Source: an uncultured Actinomycetes bacterium
Lineage (GTDB): Bacteria; Actinomycetota; Acidimicrobiia; Acidimicrobiales; RAAP-2
Direction: 5' to 3'
Assembly: GCA_903893745.1 (NCBI GenBank)
Contig: CAITNF010000004.1
Location: forward strand, 62,001 to 126,000
Length of the DNA: 64,000 bases
Position numbers and translations under genes: made by a program
Shown: one piece after another, positions 1 through 7,848 of the stretch
Layout of the letters: each line of letters starts with the position of its first letter
Position numbering within the stretch: position 1 is the first letter of the stretch
Notes under the pieces: model-generated
What the model was told of the DNA's origin: nothing
The model's database searches: none
Seen by the model: the letters and a program-made list of their open reading frames with translations, nothing else

Positions 1-263
1 AGATCTTCACGTTTCGCGTAGAGCTCAATTCCCAGGAGGGCCGAGAGTCGACGAAGTGGCGTGACCGGGGTCGGTCGACCCCCAAACTCACGCAGCACTG
101 TGTGATACTCGTCGAGAAATACTGGGTCGGACCAGGCCTCTATGAATGCAGTTTCAAGCTCAAGACACGCTGGCATGAGCGCCTCGGCAACAAATCGGCC
201 TCCGAACTCTCCAAAGCGGCCACGATCGTCCGGAGCGGACATGAATGTATCAACGCGTGTCAT
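1..263 (-). CDS. trpB: Tryptophan synthase beta chain, N-terminal part (cut by window edge)
   Basis: TrpB condenses indole with serine to make tryptophan, using PLP, in a complex with TrpA. The minus strand starts with ATG at 263 and reads open to base 1 for 87 codons. The segment has the family N-terminus: GRFGEFGGRFV near residues 15-25, GRPTPVTPL near 68-76, and a KRED motif just before the edge; in complete proteins this leads to the HTGAHK loop with the PLP lysine. The start overlaps the trpF stop by one base (TAATG), so the two are translationally coupled at the end of a trpC-trpF-trpB run. Only the start is visible; whether trpA follows cannot be seen. Confidence 0.93.
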   Translation of the reverse strand, partial: MTRVDTFMSAPDDRGRFGEFGGRFVAEALMPACLELETAFIEAWSDPVFLDEYHTVLREFGGRPTPVTPLRRLSALLGIELYAKRED

Positions 264-904
264 TAACTCTCTCCCTTAAACGAAAAGTGCCGATGCGCCG
301 CATCAACAAAATCGAGTACAAGTTTCGGGTCTTTTAGACCGGGTGCTCGCTCCACCCCCGAAGCGACGTCGACGCCGAAAGCGTGCGTCTGCCTTAGTAC
401 CGCTTCAACGGTTTGTGGCGTCAGCCCTCCGGCAGCGATAAAGGGTTTCGTAAAAGAGCGCTCTTGTAAGTTTCCCCACGAGTGCGCTACTCCACTACCC
501 GGTACGGAACCATCTACCAGCAAGCCATCAACAAGACGGTCGTCGAAGTCAAGAAACTCAACGCTCTCGATGTCGAGTGCTTTCAGCACCACTACTCCTC
601 GCTCGTGCAGAAGTTCGCATAAAACATCTTCGACCCTACCGTGAATCTGCACAATATTAAACCCGATGTAATCTGTCGCATTTAGTATCTCCTCATTCGA
701 GGCATCGCGAAATACGCCAACCACATCGATGTCATCTCTCAAGCTCTCAGCGATCGCGTAAGCGGACTTAATCGATACTTCTCGACTCGAAGTCGCCAAA
801 ATCAGTCCCAGGGCAGTAGCCCCAGAGTCCACCACCAGCCGTGCGTCATCGAGCGAGGTGATGCCACATATTTTGATCATCGGCAACATGCCCTGCATAC
901 TCAT
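263..904 (-). CDS. trpF: Phosphoribosylanthranilate isomerase
   Basis: TrpF converts phosphoribosylanthranilate to CdRP, the step between TrpD and TrpC. The 213-residue (beta/alpha)8 protein has the family landmarks: KICGIT with catalytic Cys13, the acid Asp131 in LLVDGSVPG, the phosphate loop AAGGLTPQTV, and the C-terminal GVDVASGVE..PGLKD. The ATG at 904 overlaps the trpC stop (ATGA). ATGs at codons 3, 6 and 9 are alternative starts; I keep the first because of the overlap. A second, degenerate TrpF-like gene lies at 48827-49495, so this copy is the likely enzyme. Confidence 0.95.
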   Translation of the reverse strand: MSMQGMLPMIKICGITSLDDARLVVDSGATALGLILATSSREVSIKSAYAIAESLRDDIDVVGVFRDASNEEILNATDYIGFNIVQIHGRVEDVLCELLHERGVVVLKALDIESVEFLDFDDRLVDGLLVDGSVPGSGVAHSWGNLQERSFTKPFIAAGGLTPQTVEAVLRQTHAFGVDVASGVERAPGLKDPKLVLDFVDAAHRHFSFKGES

Positions 905-1698
905 GGAGCCCTATGCCTCCGCACCGAACTGAACTGTCGCACTTCGGTCGCAGTGTCTACAGCTCGGACGAACGTTTCACCTACGAGCACAGCGTCAAAA
1001 CCAGCATCGCGCATCAGTTCGACGTCCGCGACCGACTGCAAGCCAGATTCCGCTACCGTAACAATCTCGCTGGGTAACGATGAGCGCACCGCTAGCGCAC
1101 GTTCGGGGTCTACTTTGAAAGTTCGGAGATCTCGCTGGTTGATGCCCACGATGCGAGCACCACACTGCAATGCGCGCAGAGCCTCATTTTCATCATGTAC
1201 TTCAACAAGACAATCCATTCCGCAATCGGTGGAGGCGGTATAAAAAGCTTGCAATTCACTATCACTCAAGGCGGCCACGATTAACAACACTGCACTCGCG
1301 CCCATCTCTGCAGCATCGAAAATGTCATTAAAACAGACAGTGAAATCCTTGCGCAGTAGCGGCAGAGTGGTCGAATTTCGTACCGCTTCGAAGTCACTGC
1401 GCGAGCCAGCGAACGAAGCCTCGTCGGTGAGAACCGATATCGCACTTGCGCCGCCACGTTCATAGTCGCGTGCCAGGACGGCTGGATCTAAATCCTTGGC
1501 GATCCATCCTTTCGAGGGCGACCGGCGCTTTACCTCAGCAATCACTGAAACTGCATTCGCGTCGGTTGGTCGTAAAGCCTGTTCGAATGAAGCAGTTAAA
1601 CTGCTGTGGATATTTATACGTGTGCGCCAGTCACGTGGATCGCGTGCCGCATTGGCCCGGTGCTCGCTAATGATGCTGTCAAGATACGACTTTTCCAC
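901..1698 (-). CDS. trpC: Indole-3-glycerol-phosphate synthase
   Basis: TrpC decarboxylates and cyclises CdRP to indole-3-glycerol phosphate. The 265-residue protein shows VIAEVKRRSPSKG near residue 52 (catalytic lysine), LLRKDF near 114, GINQRDL near 185 and VAESGLQS near 214, all typical of the family. The GTG start at 1698 lies exactly six bases after a TACGCT -10 box, which suggests a leaderless transcript starting at the codon itself. It heads trpC-trpF-trpB, each joined by a 1-4 base overlap, and is divergent from trpD. A leaderless start leaves no room for a leader-peptide attenuator before trpC. Confidence 0.95.
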   Translation of the reverse strand: MEKSYLDSIISEHRANAARDPRDWRTRINIHSSLTASFEQALRPTDANAVSVIAEVKRRSPSKGWIAKDLDPAVLARDYERGGASAISVLTDEASFAGSRSDFEAVRNSTTLPLLRKDFTVCFNDIFDAAEMGASAVLLIVAALSDSELQAFYTASTDCGMDCLVEVHDENEALRALQCGARIVGINQRDLRTFKVDPERALAVRSSLPSEIVTVAESGLQSVADVELMRDAGFDAVLVGETFVRAVDTATEVRQFSSVRRHRAP

Positions 1699-1704
1699 TC
1701 AACC

Positions 1705-1710
1705 AGCGTA
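1705..1710 (-). promoter_or_regulatory. -10 box for leaderless trpC
   Basis: TACGCT on the minus strand, followed by six bases and then the trpC GTG at 1698. This fits TANNNT-N6-start, seen at many first genes of operons in this window. No clear -35 box at 17-bp spacing. Confidence 0.6.
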
Positions 1711-1776
1711 CCGTTCAACTTGGTAGCTCTAACCAATAGTAACTTTGGTCCATGCATAACCGAACCTGGTGTCAGC

Positions 1777-2796
1777 GTGCTTAATTCCTTTACGCAAGAC
1801 GTGCTCACTCCCCTGGTTCGTGGGATTGATTTAGAACGCGCTGCGGCGCGTCAGGCTCTCGAGAATATTCTTCTCGGCCAGGTCGACCCTTTGCTCATAG
1901 CGAGTTTTCTCACCGCGATGACGGCCAAGGGTGAAACCGCCGATGAGATGACTGGCTTCATTGAAGCGATGATCGCCAATGCGACAACCTTTACTGTGGC
2001 CGAAAATGCCATTGACATTGTCGGAACTGGCGGCGACCAGTTGCACACGGTCAATGTTTCAACAATGGCCGCGCTGGTGGTTGCGGGATGTGGCATCCCA
2101 GTCGCTAAGCACGGAAACCGGTCCGCTTCGTCTTCGGTAGGTTCGGCCGATGTCCTAGAGGCCCTGGGTGTGCGTATTGACGTCCCCCAAGAAGTGGTAC
2201 TGGCCTGCATCCAAGGTGCCGGTATCGGTTTCATGTCCGCCCCCATTTTTCATCACGCGTTTAGTCACCTCGCACCAGTGCGACGGTCATTGGGCTTTAG
2301 AACAATTTTCAACGTGCTTGGCCCGTTAGCGAACCCCGCAATGGTTCGACGTTCGCTCATCGGTGTCGCCGACGTCCGCATTCTTGACCATATGGCTACG
2401 GTCATTGCCAATCGCGGAGTCGACCACGTCATTTTGCTTACTTCTGACGACGGACTTGACGAACTGTCGCTTGGGTCTGGAGCATCGTTACGCATCGTCA
2501 AAGGAACAACTGTGGAGAGCACCAGAATGGATGCCGGCGGGGAGTTACATCGCTCCCATGCTGTCGACACGATTCGTGGTGGTGACCTTACTCACAATGT
2601 GGAAGTGGTCCGTAATTTTCTAGCCGGGACCCAAGGACCGATTTTCGATGTCGTCTGCGCCAACGCCGCCCTTGGCTTAGTCGCTGGCGGTCACTGCACA
2701 GATCTGCAAGCCGGTTTTAGCGAGGCCAGCACCAATGTTCTCAACGGTAATGCCGCCCAAGCTCTCGAGAAATTAGTCGCCCTGTCGAATAGTTAA
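1777..2796 (+). CDS. trpD: Anthranilate phosphoribosyltransferase
   Basis: TrpD transfers a phosphoribosyl group from PRPP to anthranilate. The protein has the TrpD glycine-rich PRPP loop DIVGTGGDQLHTVN near residues 80-93, the KHGNRSASSSVGSADVLEALG segment, and IFNVLGPLANP near 175. The open frame runs back to 1606, but that stretch overlaps trpC and lacks family sequence. GTG at 1777 gives 339 residues, the normal family length, so I place the start there; no good Shine-Dalgarno or TANNNT-N6 box supports it, so the start is the weak point. It stands alone, divergent from trpC, and its stop shares TTAA with the convergent gene at 2793. Confidence 0.9.
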   Translation: MLNSFTQDVLTPLVRGIDLERAAARQALENILLGQVDPLLIASFLTAMTAKGETADEMTGFIEAMIANATTFTVAENAIDIVGTGGDQLHTVNVSTMAALVVAGCGIPVAKHGNRSASSSVGSADVLEALGVRIDVPQEVVLACIQGAGIGFMSAPIFHHAFSHLAPVRRSLGFRTIFNVLGPLANPAMVRRSLIGVADVRILDHMATVIANRGVDHVILLTSDDGLDELSLGSGASLRIVKGTTVESTRMDAGGELHRSHAVDTIRGGDLTHNVEVVRNFLAGTQGPIFDVVCANAALGLVAGGHCTDLQAGFSEASTNVLNGNAAQALEKLVALSNS

Positions 2797-3308
2797 AGTT
2801 CCCGTAATTCGTCCCGGTACCACTTTGCATTTTTGACATAGAGGGCTGCACCCGCTTCAATCGCCTCTTGGTGGCTGGCGCCTTCTTTGATCACAGCCGG
2901 GACGCCAACGGCTAAAGCGCCAGCTGGCACGGTGGTGAGGTTTCGCACGACAGCACCGGCAGCCACAGTTGCACCGCTTTGCACTCGAGCCTGATGCAGC
3001 ACAATAGATCCGCTTCCGACCAGCGCGTGGTCATCAATTATGCAGCCCTCTAAGTGGGCGAGATGTCCAATAACGCAGTCGCTGCCGATAACGGTTGGGA
3101 ACGCCGCGATGGCGTGAATGACGCAGCCATCTTGAATCGAAGTTCTCTCCCCAACGATGATGGTCCCGTAGTCGCCACGCAAGACGGCACTGGGCCACAC
3201 CGAAGAGTCAGCTCCGATGCGAACGTCGCCGATAATCACCGCGTCGGGGTGGACAAAGGCGTCCTTATGGATGACCGGAATTCTCTCTCCGATAGCGTAA
3301 ACAGTCAC
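2793..3308 (-). CDS. Gamma-carbonic-anhydrase-like hexapeptide-repeat protein
   Basis: This is a 171-residue left-handed beta-helix protein of the PaaY/YrdA gamma-carbonic-anhydrase family, with repeats of the form [IV]GxxxxV from about residue 20 to 140. Likely metal ligands are His65 (CVIH) and His82 (GH). The usual third ligand in LHGC reads LEGC here, but His85 lies two residues earlier. Function is unproven: members act as zinc or iron carbonic anhydrases or as acyltransferase-like proteins. GTG at 3308 has a strong AGGAGG five bases upstream. It is the last gene of the DUF512-der-zinc-ribbon group. Confidence 0.85.
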   Translation of the reverse strand: MTVYAIGERIPVIHKDAFVHPDAVIIGDVRIGADSSVWPSAVLRGDYGTIIVGERTSIQDGCVIHAIAAFPTVIGSDCVIGHLAHLEGCIIDDHALVGSGSIVLHQARVQSGATVAAGAVVRNLTTVPAGALAVGVPAVIKEGASHQEAIEAGAALYVKNAKWYRDELREL

Positions 3309-3313
3309 AGTAA

Positions 3314-3319
3314 CCTCCT
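3314..3319 (-). promoter_or_regulatory. Shine-Dalgarno AGGAGG for the gamma-CA gene
   Basis: AGGAGG on the minus strand, five bases before the GTG at 3308. It overlaps the TAG stop of the upstream small gene, which fixes the GTG as the start and links the two genes in one transcript. Confidence 0.7.
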
Positions 3320-3497
3320 AGTGCATTAGCCACGAAACTAATTGATAGATGCGCCAGATGAGGTAAATCACCGTCGCAACAATAAAGAATCGCCACTTCC
3401 ACGGCATTGGCTCGCGGATTTCGGACTCCACCACTTGACCGCATTGTTCGCACGTTTCGCCCTCAAACGGCCGATCGCAGTTCTCGCACCAGCGCAC
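3318..3497 (-). CDS. Small zinc-ribbon membrane protein, function unknown
   Basis: A 59-codon frame begins with GTG at 3497, three bases after the der stop, and ends with TAG at 3320-3318. The protein has two CxxC pairs (Cys4/Cys7 and Cys16/Cys19), a compact zinc ribbon, then an acidic linker and one hydrophobic, Trp-rich helix at about residues 36-58. It looks like a tail-anchored membrane protein with a cytoplasmic zinc knuckle. Its exact fit between der and the next gene, with the next gene's ribosome site overlapping its stop, argues that it is real. I do not recognise a characterised family and assign no function. Confidence 0.75.
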   Translation of the reverse strand: MRWCENCDRPFEGETCEQCGQVVESEIREPMPWKWRFFIVATVIYLIWRIYQLVSWLMH

Positions 3498-3500
3498 GAG

Positions 3501-4796
3501 TTACTCGACTCGAACGCGGACTCGAACTGGCGTGGAACCTAACTCGAAACGTTCTCGCAAGGATCGCTCGACGTAGCGCATGTAGGTAGGTGACAAGCGA
3601 CCGGCGACAAACAGTGTGAAGGTCGGCGGTTCAGTGGCACCCTGTACGGCGTAGCGAATCTTGCCAGTCGGTGACGGTTGCTTGATCTGCAGGTCACGTA
3701 TCGCTCGGTTTAATGCCCCAGTCGGAACACGTTTTACGTAATCCGCCGCCGCAATCGATAGTGCGGGGAGAATTCGATGGACTCCCTTGCCAGAAATGGC
3801 CGTCGTCTTCATAACGGGTGCATCGCCCAAAAAGGCCAACTTCTCGCCCACGGTGGCGAGCACGCCATCGCGAGCCTCGGTCGCGACTAATTCCCACTTA
3901 TTGAGTACTACTAGCGAAGGGCAGCCCGCCGCCGAGATTCGTTCTGCCAACCTCTGATCTTGCCCGGTGGCTCCCACCGTGGCATCGATGACGAGTACCG
4001 CAATATCAGCTCTATCTAAAGCGTCGAGACTGCGTAATACGGCGTATGTTTCGAGCCCCGCTTCGGTCTTGGCGCGCCGGCGCATGCCCGCAGTGTCGAT
4101 GAATCGAATAAGTCCAGCGTCCGTTTGTACAACCGTGTCGATGGCGTCGCGTGTGGTCCCAGGCATGTCGTGAACGACCGAGCGTTCTTCGCCAATCAAG
4201 TAGTTAAAGAGAGTGGATTTTCCTACGTTGGGGCGCCCTACGATAGCCACCCGTAATGCCCCGTCGTCATCGGCTTGCGCAATCTCATCAACTACTTCTT
4301 GTTCGCCGAGATGATCAACGATGAAGTCGAGAAGGTCGCCGGCGCCGCGACCATGAAGCGCGCTCACCGTGTGCGGCTCTCCGGCTCCCAAGTTGAGAAA
4401 TTCCCAACTCGTCGCTTCGTGCAGAGCATCATCAACTTTATTAACCACGAGCGCCACGGGACGACCACTGCGAAGGGCCCACTTGGCCGCGTGAGTGTCT
4501 TCATCAACTAGCCCGGTCGTTACGTCCACGACAAGCAGTACCAGACTGGCATCAGACAGCGCTGCGTTGGCCTGTTCGGAAACTTTGGACTGAAGATCGT
4601 CTCCGGATTCCAACCAACCACCAGTATCAACGACGTCAAATGAAACGCCTCGCCATTCAACTTCGACCGGTTTGCGATCTCTGGTCACCCCACGTTGTTC
4701 TTCGACGACAGTTATTCGTTTTCCTGCCAAGCGGTTCACCAACGAGCTCTTACCCACGTTGGGACGGCCAACAATTACCACCTGAGGGCGACTCAT
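3501..4796 (-). CDS. der: Ribosome-assembly GTPase Der (EngA)
   Basis: Der is an essential GTPase with two tandem G domains and a KH-like C-terminal domain; it acts in late 50S subunit assembly. Both P loops read GRPNVGKS (near residues 10 and 187), with DTGGW and DTAGM G3 motifs and NKVD and NKWE G4 motifs. The protein is 431 residues, the usual length. Its ATG overlaps the stop of the DUF512 gene (ATGA at 4793-4796). No oddity seen. Confidence 0.97.
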   Translation of the reverse strand: MSRPQVVIVGRPNVGKSSLVNRLAGKRITVVEEQRGVTRDRKPVEVEWRGVSFDVVDTGGWLESGDDLQSKVSEQANAALSDASLVLLVVDVTTGLVDEDTHAAKWALRSGRPVALVVNKVDDALHEATSWEFLNLGAGEPHTVSALHGRGAGDLLDFIVDHLGEQEVVDEIAQADDDGALRVAIVGRPNVGKSTLFNYLIGEERSVVHDMPGTTRDAIDTVVQTDAGLIRFIDTAGMRRRAKTEAGLETYAVLRSLDALDRADIAVLVIDATVGATGQDQRLAERISAAGCPSLVVLNKWELVATEARDGVLATVGEKLAFLGDAPVMKTTAISGKGVHRILPALSIAAADYVKRVPTGALNRAIRDLQIKQPSPTGKIRYAVQGATEPPTFTLFVAGRLSPTYMRYVERSLRERFELGSTPVRVRVRVE

Positions 4797-6169
4797 GCTC
4801 CGACCAATCGTCGCGATAGAAAGCTATCCAGTGTTGCTCGAAGATCGCTTCCCGTTGTTGCGACTACCGAAATTGAACGAGGAAGGTCGTCCACGGTCGA
4901 ACCGTCTAGGAATCGGCCTTCGGAGAGACAAACATCGGGCACCAGACAGACAGTTGATTCCGGAATCGTTACCAGCGCTTCAGCCAGGTCTTTTCCGGTC
5001 AGCAGGCCCGCAACCTTGATATTGCCGCCAAAGTACGTGTTAGCAACAGCAACTACTTGCACCGCTTCATAGCCAACGGAGTCCAGCAGCCTTCGCAAAA
5101 TCGGAGCCCCGTACTCGCCAGTCATGATCGCGATGTATTCACCCTCCTCCGGTGTGTCGAGATCTGAGCGATTCGCTCTATAGCCCCAGGCTGGTGCTCC
5201 GTCAACTGATTGGAAGAAACCAGTACCGAGTTTCGCCATTGACGTTCCGTGAAGGAAACTCTGTTCAAAAAGAGCAACCATGCCGATCCCATTTTCAGCC
5301 TCATCGAGGCTCTCAAAACTCTCCGCCGACGGCGGCACTTGACCGGCCACAATGTAAAACTCGTCGCTGGCGTACACCAATGTTCGTCCCAGAGTCTTTC
5401 GACACAGACGTGCGAATCGCTCGGTCAGATTGACCACACTGGCCGCTTCTGGCTGCGTATGTAACCGCATCGACTCTTCACCCGAAAAGTCGCTCACTCC
5501 TACTGGCACAAGTGCAACGGAAGCAAGTTGCGGATATTTTGAAACGATATCTTCCAGTGTTCGTTCAAGGTCCGTACCATCATTAACCCCAGGACAGACC
5601 ACGACCTGCCCGTGAACTTGAATACCCGCCTTTAATAGTTCACTAAGCCAGCGAAGACTCGTAGCACCACGCGGATTACGTAACATCGACGCTCTTAATT
5701 CTGGATCTGTCGTGTGAATTGATACGTACAACGGCGACAGACCCTCGTCGATGATTCGCTCCAAGTCGAACTCGGTAAAACGAGTAAGCGTCGTATAGTT
5801 GCCGTAAAGAAAAGAGAGGCGAAAATCGTCGTCTTTCACGTAGAGCGATCGTCTCATACCTTTGGGCAACTGGTAGATAAAACAGAACGAACAGTGGTTA
5901 TCACACGTTCGTATTCGGTCAAAAACTGCAGAATCAATGGAAATTCCTAACGGCTCTCCCACGGTCTTTCGAATTAGCACCTTGCGTTTTAAAGCGTCCT
6001 CGCCACGCTGGACAAGCAACGTGACTTCTTCGCCATCGATGAGTTGCTGGTATTCAATAATGTCCGTGGGTTCACGCCCGTTGACCTCAATAAGTTGATC
6101 GCCAACACGTAAATCGACCCGCGAAGCGGGCGAACCGCTGCTAATGGAAGATATTTGGGCGCCCGACAC
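4793..6169 (-). CDS. DUF512 radical-SAM-like Fe-S protein with N-terminal PDZ domain
   Basis: 458 residues. A short PDZ-like domain (about 1-70: GSPASR, GDQLIEVNG) is followed by a cysteine cluster C89-x3-C93-x2-C96, the 4Fe-4S pattern of radical SAM enzymes, then the DUF512 C-terminal region. No substrate is known for the family. Coupling to der by an ATGA overlap suggests a link to ribosome or RNA metabolism, but that is inference. The GTG at 6169 lies six bases after a TAGGCT -10 box, so it heads the operon DUF512-der-zinc ribbon-gamma CA, divergent from ispH. Confidence 0.88.
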   Translation of the reverse strand: MSGAQISSISSGSPASRVDLRVGDQLIEVNGREPTDIIEYQQLIDGEEVTLLVQRGEDALKRKVLIRKTVGEPLGISIDSAVFDRIRTCDNHCSFCFIYQLPKGMRRSLYVKDDDFRLSFLYGNYTTLTRFTEFDLERIIDEGLSPLYVSIHTTDPELRASMLRNPRGATSLRWLSELLKAGIQVHGQVVVCPGVNDGTDLERTLEDIVSKYPQLASVALVPVGVSDFSGEESMRLHTQPEAASVVNLTERFARLCRKTLGRTLVYASDEFYIVAGQVPPSAESFESLDEAENGIGMVALFEQSFLHGTSMAKLGTGFFQSVDGAPAWGYRANRSDLDTPEEGEYIAIMTGEYGAPILRRLLDSVGYEAVQVVAVANTYFGGNIKVAGLLTGKDLAEALVTIPESTVCLVPDVCLSEGRFLDGSTVDDLPRSISVVATTGSDLRATLDSFLSRRLVGA

Positions 6170-6175
6170 GTAGAC

Positions 6176-6181
6176 AGCCTA
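6176..6181 (-). promoter_or_regulatory. -10 box for leaderless DUF512 gene
   Basis: TAGGCT on the minus strand, then six bases, then GTG at 6169. The divergent ispH gene has an identical TAGGCT box 25 bases away on the other strand, so the two promoters sit back to back in a 50-bp spacer. Confidence 0.6.
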
Positions 6182-6206
6182 GGTTCTTTTTTTGGTGCAA
6201 CTTCAC

Positions 6207-6212
6207 TAGGCT
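6207..6212 (+). promoter_or_regulatory. -10 box for leaderless ispH
   Basis: TAGGCT followed by seven bases and the ispH GTG at 6220. Same hexamer as the divergent promoter at 6181-6176. Confidence 0.55.
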
Positions 6213-6219
6213 TGCAGGT

Positions 6220-7257
6220 GTGAGCGTAGAAAAGGTCGTTCTGGCTGCACCAAGAGGCTTCTGTGCTGGTGTTGAAAAGGCCATCAAAGCGCTCGATTGG
6301 ATGACCCGAGTCTTCGAACCGCCGGTCTTTTGCTACCACGAAATTGTTCATAACCAGTTTGTGGTCGAACACTTTCGGTCTTTGGGCGTGGTCTTTGTTG
6401 ACGACGTCGCCGATGTTCCTCTCGGTGCGCCAGTGATGCTCAGCGCTCACGGTTCAGCTCCACAGGTGATCGAAGCTGCTCGCAAGTCCGGTGGGGCTGT
6501 TATTGATGCAGTCTGCCCACTGGTCACCAAGGTGCATCATGAACTAAAGGTACGAGCTCGCAAGGGCTACACCGTGCTCTACGTTGGTCACGAGGGGCAC
6601 GAGGAAGCTGTTGGCACTATGGCCGTCGCGCCGGAGTCTGCCGTACTGATTGAGTCCATTGATGACATCAATCGAATTAGCCGTTCAGATGGTCCATTTG
6701 CCCTTCTCAGTCAAACAACGCTCAGTCTCGATGAGTGGCAACACCTTCGCGAACACGCTGAAAATCGCTTTCCGGATATTTGGATGCCCAATCGGAGCGA
6801 CCTTTGCTTTGCCACCACTAATCGTCAGGCTGCACTGCGGGCAATAGCCGCCAACGCAGATGCAGTCGTAGTTATCGGCTCAGCAAATTCATCAAACACC
6901 GTGGCGCTTGCCAAAGTTGCCGAAGCAGTGGGCTGCCCCCGAGTGTTGCGAGTCAACGGGGTCAGTGACCTGCCCAATGACTTGCACGGGGTAGTCGCTG
7001 TAACGGCTGGAGCATCAGCACCGGAGTCGCTAGTTGATGAAGTACTCGAATTTCTTGATCCCGCCAACGGCGTTGATGTGAAATCGGTCACGGTGGAGGA
7101 CGAGTATTTTCCCCCACCACCTGAACTTCGCGAGCTGCTGAAGGCCCTCTCGGCAGTGATTGATCTGGTTTTAACGACTCCCGCGCCCTCAAGTTTCGAC
7201 GGACAAGCCGACCGCGATTTCACTGCCGCGCAAGTGCTAGCCGCAACAACTAACTAA
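6220..7257 (+). CDS. ispH: 4-hydroxy-3-methylbut-2-enyl diphosphate reductase
   Basis: IspH is the last enzyme of the MEP isoprenoid pathway; a 4Fe-4S cluster reduces HMBPP to IPP and DMAPP. The 345-residue protein keeps the three cluster cysteines (in GFCAGV near residue 15, VCPLVTKVH near 99, and SDLCFATTNRQ near 194), plus the His motifs VHNQFVV and GHEGHEE. The start is GTG at 6220, placed seven bases after the -10 box. It leads a plus-strand group with the HD-domain gene, though that gene has its own -10 box. Confidence 0.96.
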   Translation: MSVEKVVLAAPRGFCAGVEKAIKALDWMTRVFEPPVFCYHEIVHNQFVVEHFRSLGVVFVDDVADVPLGAPVMLSAHGSAPQVIEAARKSGGAVIDAVCPLVTKVHHELKVRARKGYTVLYVGHEGHEEAVGTMAVAPESAVLIESIDDINRISRSDGPFALLSQTTLSLDEWQHLREHAENRFPDIWMPNRSDLCFATTNRQAALRAIAANADAVVVIGSANSSNTVALAKVAEAVGCPRVLRVNGVSDLPNDLHGVVAVTAGASAPESLVDEVLEFLDPANGVDVKSVTVEDEYFPPPPELRELLKALSAVIDLVLTTPAPSSFDGQADRDFTAAQVLAATTN

Positions 7258-7282
7258 TACCCAGGTTTCCCTTCTATCTGGC

Positions 7283-7288
7283 TACTAT
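7283..7288 (+). promoter_or_regulatory. -10 box for leaderless HD-domain gene
   Basis: TACTAT followed by six bases and GTG at 7295, which is codon 2 of the frame that opens with ATG at 7292. This favours GTG over ATG as the true start. Confidence 0.5.
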
Positions 7289-7294
7289 TTAATG

Positions 7295-7840
7295 GTGGAA
7301 TCTTTCCCCAGCATGGATGTTTCGACTCGAGACCAGTGGATGGAAATCGTCACTGAAACCATGAGTGCTCAACCGAGAGTTGCGGATCAGTTAATTAATA
7401 TGTTGCGTGGTCTGGCGGGAATTGTTGACGGCTTTTCAGTTGATCAACAGGAACACGCGTTACAGACCGCAACGCGCGCCGAGCAAGCGGGCGCAGATGA
7501 GGAAGTTATCGTGGCCTCCCTACTGCACGATGTGGGAAAATTGATTTCTGTTCCCAATCACCCCAAAATTGCCGCAGAAATCCTTCGCCCCTACGTCCGT
7601 CATGATGTGTACTGCATGGTGGCTCATCACCAAGATTTTCAGTGGCGTTACTACTACGAGCACATTGGTCTCGATCCCGATTTACGTTCTAACCATGTGG
7701 GTGAGCCATGGTATGAACTTGCAGAGCAATTTGCTGATCATTGGGATCAGAAATCATTTGATCCGAACTTCACCTCGTACAATCTCGCGCATTTTGAGCC
7801 GATGGTTCGTCGTATTTTTGCGGCAGCCCGGTCTATTTAG
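7295..7840 (+). CDS. HD-domain protein, possible mixed-valent diiron oxygenase
   Basis: 181 residues. The core has an HD motif (LLHDVGK near residue 88), a downstream VAHHQDF, and a later FADHWDQ, giving the H..HD..H..H..D layout of metal-binding HD proteins. The RYYYEHIGLDPD segment and the single-domain size resemble the MIOX/PhnZ-like oxygenase branch more than signalling nucleotide phosphodiesterases, but I cannot prove this. GTG at 7295 is preferred over ATG at 7292 because of the -10 spacing. It precedes a family-2 glycosyltransferase by eight bases, so the pair probably works together. Substrate unknown. Confidence 0.75.
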   Translation: MESFPSMDVSTRDQWMEIVTETMSAQPRVADQLINMLRGLAGIVDGFSVDQQEHALQTATRAEQAGADEEVIVASLLHDVGKLISVPNHPKIAAEILRPYVRHDVYCMVAHHQDFQWRYYYEHIGLDPDLRSNHVGEPWYELAEQFADHWDQKSFDPNFTSYNLAHFEPMVRRIFAAARSI

Positions 7841-7848
7841 GGAGCGTC

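Noticed and set aside
1606-1776. N-terminal extension of trpD
   Set aside because: It lies over the trpC promoter and first codons and has no TrpD similarity; the family length is met from 1777.
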